From an uncultured Lachnospiraceae bacterium (GTDB lineage Bacteria; Bacillota; Clostridia; Lachnospirales; Lachnospiraceae), in assembly GCA_910585905.1 (NCBI GenBank), contig CAJUID010000006.1, positions 50,395 through 114,394 of the forward strand: 64,000 nt of DNA. Direction: 5' to 3'. The position numbers and the translations under genes were made by a program. Position 1 is the stretch's first letter. Each line of letters opens with the position of its first letter. The notes under the pieces are model-generated. The model did not search any database and had not been told where the DNA came from. It was given only the letters and a program-made list of their open reading frames with translations. Positions 60,264-64,000 of this stretch are shown piece after piece.

Positions 60264-61487
60264 TTAGCCCTCAGCAACCATTGTCTCACTCATCAGAGAA
60301 ACCAAAATATCTACACTTGTTAGCATATCTGATATGGAGGCCCATTCATACTTACTGTGAAATCCTCCACACCCTACCCCCATCGTTATAGCTTTTTTTC
60401 CTTCAGACCTAATAACTATCGAATCTGTTATTCCATTAAATCTTATTTCATTGGGCTCTATACCGTTTTCCCGTATAGCACTTCTTAATATTTTTACTAT
60501 ATTTTCATCGTCATTTTTGTAGTATGTATTGAATTTACTATATCTTGGACGTATCACACGAATCCTACCATCCCCATATTTTGAATTAAGTTTTTCGCAA
60601 AGCGAATATATTTTCTTAACATCATCTTCGAGTGTCAATTTAGAATGCGACATTATAGAACAACTCAACAATGCTAATGACACATCTCCCTGAACCGAAT
60701 CAAAATGTATGTAAACATCTCCCATACTGTTATTTTGCGGAAATTTACTATCATCAACGTTTCCTATAAATCTGTTTAGTAATTCTATAGCATTAACCAT
60801 TGTCTTATGTGCATCACCCAAAAAAGAGTAGTTTCCTATTGCCTTGATAAAGCATGAGAAATGCAACATTTCAGAAATACTTATCTCTCCTAATGCCTCC
60901 CCATCTATAACAAAAGAATAGTCCGCTTTATATTTATCATAATCCAATCGACTTGCTCCTAACCCTATCTCCTCATCAGAAACAAACGCAAAATATATGT
61001 CAGGTGTTGGAATTTTATCACGAATTATTTTTTCAACAGCAGTAACCACTACTGCTATACCTGCTTTATCATCTGCTCCCAAATTAGTGTTGCCTTCGGA
61101 AAATACAACTTTTTTATGAAGTTGCGACCTTTGCAAATCATCAAGCATACCTGATGGATACACCTTATTAGATGCATTTTTCAGCTTCGTTGAATTAAAA
61201 TCATTTATAACTAAGTATTCCACTGGAATCACCCTTCCCATTGGATAGGTGTCAATATGAGTAACAAATCCCAATGAATACCCTCTTTTTTTATAATCTG
61301 CCATTTTCCTTCCATACAAAATTCCATTAGAAAATTCAACATCTACGAGTCCTATCAACCTAAGTTCATCTGCTAATTTCATTGCAAACTCAACCTGACC
61401 ATTGCTTGACGGCACTTTTCCTGAATTTTTAACAGCTTCCGTATTAACTGATAAATATTTTAAAAATCGCTTTTCCAAAGATACCAT
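60264..61487 (-). CDS. Peptidase T-like M20 metallopeptidase
   Basis: A 407-residue M20 zinc aminopeptidase. Metal and catalytic residues are visible: THIDTYP, GADDKAGIAV, SDEEIGLGASR, DGEALGE, and a histidine in FHSKYEW near the end; this matches tripeptidase PepT. The 1-3 residue differences from E. coli PepT (for example HIDTYPMG, MLHFSCF) suggest a specialised branch. It is the first gene of the operon and so may trim a peptide intermediate, release the product, or supply amino acids. The ATG at 61487 is favoured for spacing from AAGGATGGTGG. Confidence 0.8.
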   Translation of the reverse strand: MVSLEKRFLKYLSVNTEAVKNSGKVPSSNGQVEFAMKLADELRLIGLVDVEFSNGILYGRKMADYKKRGYSLGFVTHIDTYPMGRVIPVEYLVINDFNSTKLKNASNKVYPSGMLDDLQRSQLHKKVVFSEGNTNLGADDKAGIAVVVTAVEKIIRDKIPTPDIYFAFVSDEEIGLGASRLDYDKYKADYSFVIDGEALGEISISEMLHFSCFIKAIGNYSFLGDAHKTMVNAIELLNRFIGNVDDSKFPQNNSMGDVYIHFDSVQGDVSLALLSCSIMSHSKLTLEDDVKKIYSLCEKLNSKYGDGRIRVIRPRYSKFNTYYKNDDENIVKILRSAIRENGIEPNEIRFNGITDSIVIRSEGKKAITMGVGCGGFHSKYEWASISDMLTSVDILVSLMSETMVAEG

Positions 61488-61519
61488 ATCCACCATCCTT
61501 TTTTATAATACGCTTTAAA

Positions 61520-61548
61520 ATTATATCATATTTGACATTCTATTTCAA
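61520..61548 (-). promoter_or_regulatory. Promoter of the biosynthetic operon
   Basis: Minus-strand -35 TTGAAA and -10 TATAAT are separated by 17 bases, a near-perfect vegetative promoter. It lies about 30 bases before the peptidase gene. No regulator gene is adjacent, so expression may be constitutive or governed from elsewhere. Confidence 0.75.
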
Positions 61549-61654
61549 TTATTATTCTCTTTTATTATATATCTTACTTGTGTTATATTTACAACATATT
61601 GTTTCTTATAATTCCATCACAGATCCATATAGCATTATAATATTTGATATGAAA

Positions 61655-61692
61655 AGGCGTGCCACCATACCTTTCGATACAGTGACACGCCT
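61655..61692. terminator. Terminator of the mobile-element genes
   Basis: Arms AGGCGTGCCAC (61655-61665) and GTGACACGCCT (61682-61692) pair with one mismatch; on the minus strand the stem is followed by TTTTC. It closes the small Cys-rich gene and isolates the biosynthetic promoter from upstream transcription. Confidence 0.75.
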
Positions 61693-61697
61693 CTACA

Positions 61698-61856
61698 CTA
61701 TTCAGCCTGTTTATACTTCCTGCACCGAAGTCCGGTTATCCGAAAGCTCTGCTTACAGCCATGAACGCATTTCTTACACTGCTCATAGTATTCAATTTTA
61801 CCATTTGCATTCAAAAAATATGCCCAGTATCTCTTTTCCTTATCAGTCATAGGCAT
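61698..61856 (-). CDS. Small Cys-rich protein of a conjugative element
   Basis: A 52-residue basic protein (MPMTDKEKRYWAYFLNANG and so on) with four cysteines arranged CxxC...C and a final C before a basic tail, like a small zinc-binding domain. Its ATG overlaps the stop of the upstream gene by one base (TAATG), indicating translational coupling. It is a typical short companion of DUF6674-like genes in Clostridia conjugative transposons, but I recognise it only by context. Confidence 0.6.
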   Translation of the reverse strand: MPMTDKEKRYWAYFLNANGKIEYYEQCKKCVHGCKQSFRITGLRCRKYKQAE

Positions 61857-62680
61857 TACCTGACCTTCCCGGTCTTCGGTACAGTCGGAGTCTTCACGTC
61901 CATAGACTTATCCTGCTTCATCTTCGGATATGCCGCTTCAAATGCCTCAGCACCATACTGATATTCAGAAGGTTCCGCCACAGCTCCTACGGGTAAGATA
62001 TCCTTACTGTAGTCTACATTCGGCTCTTCCACCTGCTTATCCTTCATTCGATTTAATTTCACATCTCTCGACAAATCTTCCACCTTATCAATTGAAGCAT
62101 CTAAATGAAGTACCATGGATTCATACACCTTCTTCTGCCACTGCCAAGGCTTCTTAGCAAGCTCTGTCTTTGAAAACTTCTGCTCCTTCTGGGAATAATC
62201 AACCTCTTCTTTATCTGCAAAGGTTCTGAAAGTATTTGCCATCTGCTGGGTAGCTTCACGCATACCTTTTCCAAAAGCATCAATCTTGGAAAGAATGCGA
62301 TTGGTATCAGCGCTTCCCTCTTTTACCTTGTCACGGATTCCTGTAAGCTTTTCCTCCAAACCAATAAATTCCGAAACACGATTCAGAGCCTCCTTTCCAC
62401 GCATCTTGAAATCAGCCATAATGTCACTGGCTTTATTCTTAATGCTCTCCTTCACTTCAAAAATCTGCTGTTTGATTTCCTCACAACGCTTTTCCAAACG
62501 GTCCGCCGCTTCATTTAAAGATTTCTTCAGCTTATTGGCAAGCTTGTCATCCTCCATCTTCTGAATATAATCACGAAGTGCGGAAATCTCGTCCGTCATA
62601 TCTTCGACCTTTTTGTCATGCTGTCCACATAAGCACATAATTCATAAACACCATTGGCTGCCTGTTGCATACCGTTTCCG
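61856..62680 (-). pseudogene. Coiled-coil (DUF6674-like) mobile-element protein, N-terminally damaged
   Basis: The C-terminal 246 residues (from an ATG at 62599 with AAGGTCGAAG before it) are a long Lys/Glu-rich coiled coil, as in DUF6674 proteins of integrative conjugative elements. Immediately upstream another frame reads MQQAANGVYELCAYVDSMTK, which joins smoothly if one A is added to a run of five As at 62610-62614. Further upstream the reading stops at group II intron debris. So the gene is truncated and frameshifted, or its 3' part is still translated from 62599. Confidence 0.6.
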
Positions 62681-62689
62681 TTTAGTGCA

Positions 62690-63572
62690 CCCAAAATCTC
62701 CCTTTAAATCTTTCAGTTTCTTTACCTGGTGTATTTCCAGATTTCTACAGTCTTTCTGGCATAATTCACAGGTATGACGCTCAACTCTTTGTTTCAGGGT
62801 ATTGGTTTTCGCATATTTAGAATACTGCGGAAGTTCGCTGACATTATCAAATTTAGTCGCATATTCTTTCCTTTTAAATCCATCCCTGTAAAAAGTTGTT
62901 GTTTTCCTGCCCTGCCTTGTTTCATAAGCGACTGTAAACAGCCCGTCCCTGCAATATCTCCGCTTTATCTCATGGACATTCGTTTTATACTTGCACGCAA
63001 ATGTTTTGTACATACTGTACTTCATCACATTTGCAAATTTGCCTATCATAGTCGTCTTTGCCGCCTTTGTCCTTTGGCGACTTTCTACAACAGACCATGT
63101 TTCCTATCTCCAGTTTCATACCCGATATAAAACTTTTCCCATTCTGCCCTGCTAATTTTGAGATACGGTTATCATTAAATTTGGCTGTTTCAGCCTCATC
63201 ACGATTTTCCAGTAAATATTCAATCAGCACTTGCAGACTGTCATTCAATTTACTATGGATTAGGTTTCTTCCCTCTTTCGTGTAGTTGCAGATTTCCTGT
63301 TTAAAACTTAACGTCTTTTTCAGCACTACACCATACAGCGGAAATACATCTATTCCTGCAATGTTATAAATGTTGGTTGTGTAATTCCCATATAGTTTCA
63401 GATAAATCGCATTGGTAGGATGTCCCCTTGTGTAATTCTTTTTCAGTCTGTTCATGGTCGGTTTGACTAAGAAATATACCCTGTGAAAGTCAATGTTACA
63501 CATGGTAGCCATTGAATAATAGTTATGCACTCCTAAGATGATTGAGTTGAGCTTCACTACTTCATTCTTCAC
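62690..63572 (-). pseudogene. Chimeric group II intron maturase remnants
   Basis: Two maturase pieces adjoin. The outer (63572 to about 63055) has IILGVHNYYSMAT, FPLYGVVLKK and an HNH-like KFNDNRISKLAGQNGK segment ending with a damaged SPKDKGGKDDY. The inner (from 63049) has an X-domain stretch IGKFANVMKYSMYKTFACKY and a different endonuclease, CELCQKDC then EIHQVKKLKDLKG, where homology ends. They are in different frames and match two maturase subtypes. No reverse transcriptase core is present. Both are dead fragments. Confidence 0.75.
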
Positions 63573-63589
63573 AGTATGGTGTTGAATCG

Positions 63590-63962
63590 CTTTTATCTGT
63601 TCTGTAATGGAAATGGAGCGATAGCCACCAGACGGAAAATTACAATGGAAAGAGAGGGAGATTTGTTCAAGGTTCGGGTATGACTAAGAGATGCTGAAAT
63701 TCCGAAGGGGAGGTTAGCAGACTTGGACACGAAAGCCAAAAAGAGAAAACAGCTAAGAAATAATGAGTATTACGACATGCAGGAGGTTTTTGACCAACTG
63801 TATGCAAACGCAGGGAACAATGCAAAATTCACACATTTAATGCAAATCGTAATGAGTGCGGAAAACATCAAACTTGCATATAGGAATATCAAGAAAAACA
63901 AGGGTTCAGCAACCAAAGGTACTGACGGCAAGACAATAAGGGATTATGATGTTAGTATATAA
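63590..63962 (+). pseudogene. Group II intron fragment with N-terminus of its reverse transcriptase
   Basis: The plus-strand frame from 63723 encodes LRNNEYYDMQEVFDQLYANA and the KNIKKNKGSAT-like GTDG segment that starts group II intron reverse transcriptases. It ends at 63962, just before the first catalytic blocks. The preceding bases (63590-63722) include GAGGTTAGCAGAC, resembling an intron domain upstream of the ORF. Its orientation is opposite to the maturase fragments next to it, so the intron has been rearranged or the element continues outside the window. Confidence 0.65.
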
Positions 63963-64000
63963 GTGTGGACAGAAAAAGTTGAACAATCTATACTATTAAG

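Overview
The window looks like the chromosome of a Clostridia bacterium, probably Lachnospiraceae. The evidence is a low to moderate GC content, the clostridial gene order radC-mreB-mreC-mreD-PBP2-minC-minD-minE-rodA-mgsA, type A RNase P RNA, an endonuclease-type MutL, and strong AGGAGG ribosome binding sites. Almost every gene is on the minus strand.

Region 1 (1-2.3 kb) is accessory: a lipoprotein cut by the left edge, a small secreted protein, a structured repeat and a DUF378 membrane protein. Region 2 (2.3-20.9 kb) is core: a cell-shape and division-site block (dacF-like carboxypeptidase, mgsA, rodA, minEDC, PBP2, mreDCB, radC), then a methionine gamma-lyase-family PLP enzyme, miaA, mutL and mutS. 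Region 3 (21-28 kb) holds a Uma2 protein, a HipA-like kinase, rnpB with a mobile repeat embedded in it, an amino-acid ABC importer whose binding protein and permease are fused, and a glutamate-synthase-like flavoprotein followed by a second, nearly identical copy of the repeat.

Region 4 (27.9-29.6 kb) is a junction scar: a MutS-like ATPase lacking its N-terminus, a frameshifted unknown ORF and the tail of an XRE-type repressor. Region 5 (29.9-61.5 kb) is the main discovery, an AT-richer, tightly packed, single-direction biosynthetic operon of 18 genes starting at a near-consensus promoter at 61.52 kb. It encodes two NRPSs. One is C-A-PCP-E with an asparagine-like pocket. The other has the order C-FkbH-T-C-A-T-BtrH-like. 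The operon also encodes a free ACP, an Sfp-type PPTase, two glycosyltransferases, two NodU/TobZ-type carbamoyltransferases, two SPASM proteins sharing an atypical CX5HX2C motif, a TRAM-less methylthiotransferase-like radical SAM protein, a serine hydrolase, a VOC protein, two ABC exporters, a separate BtrH-like acyltransferase, a PepT-like peptidase, and two PLP-enzyme genes that are both broken. The inferred product is a small peptide carrying a glyceryl-derived unit, decorated by sugars and carbamoyl groups, and released by transacylation rather than by a thioesterase. I recognise no described pathway with this gene set. Region 6 (61.6-64 kb) is debris of a conjugative element and of group II introns.

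Limits: no alignment or database search was possible. Family names come from motifs read by eye, and frameshifts could in part be assembly errors.
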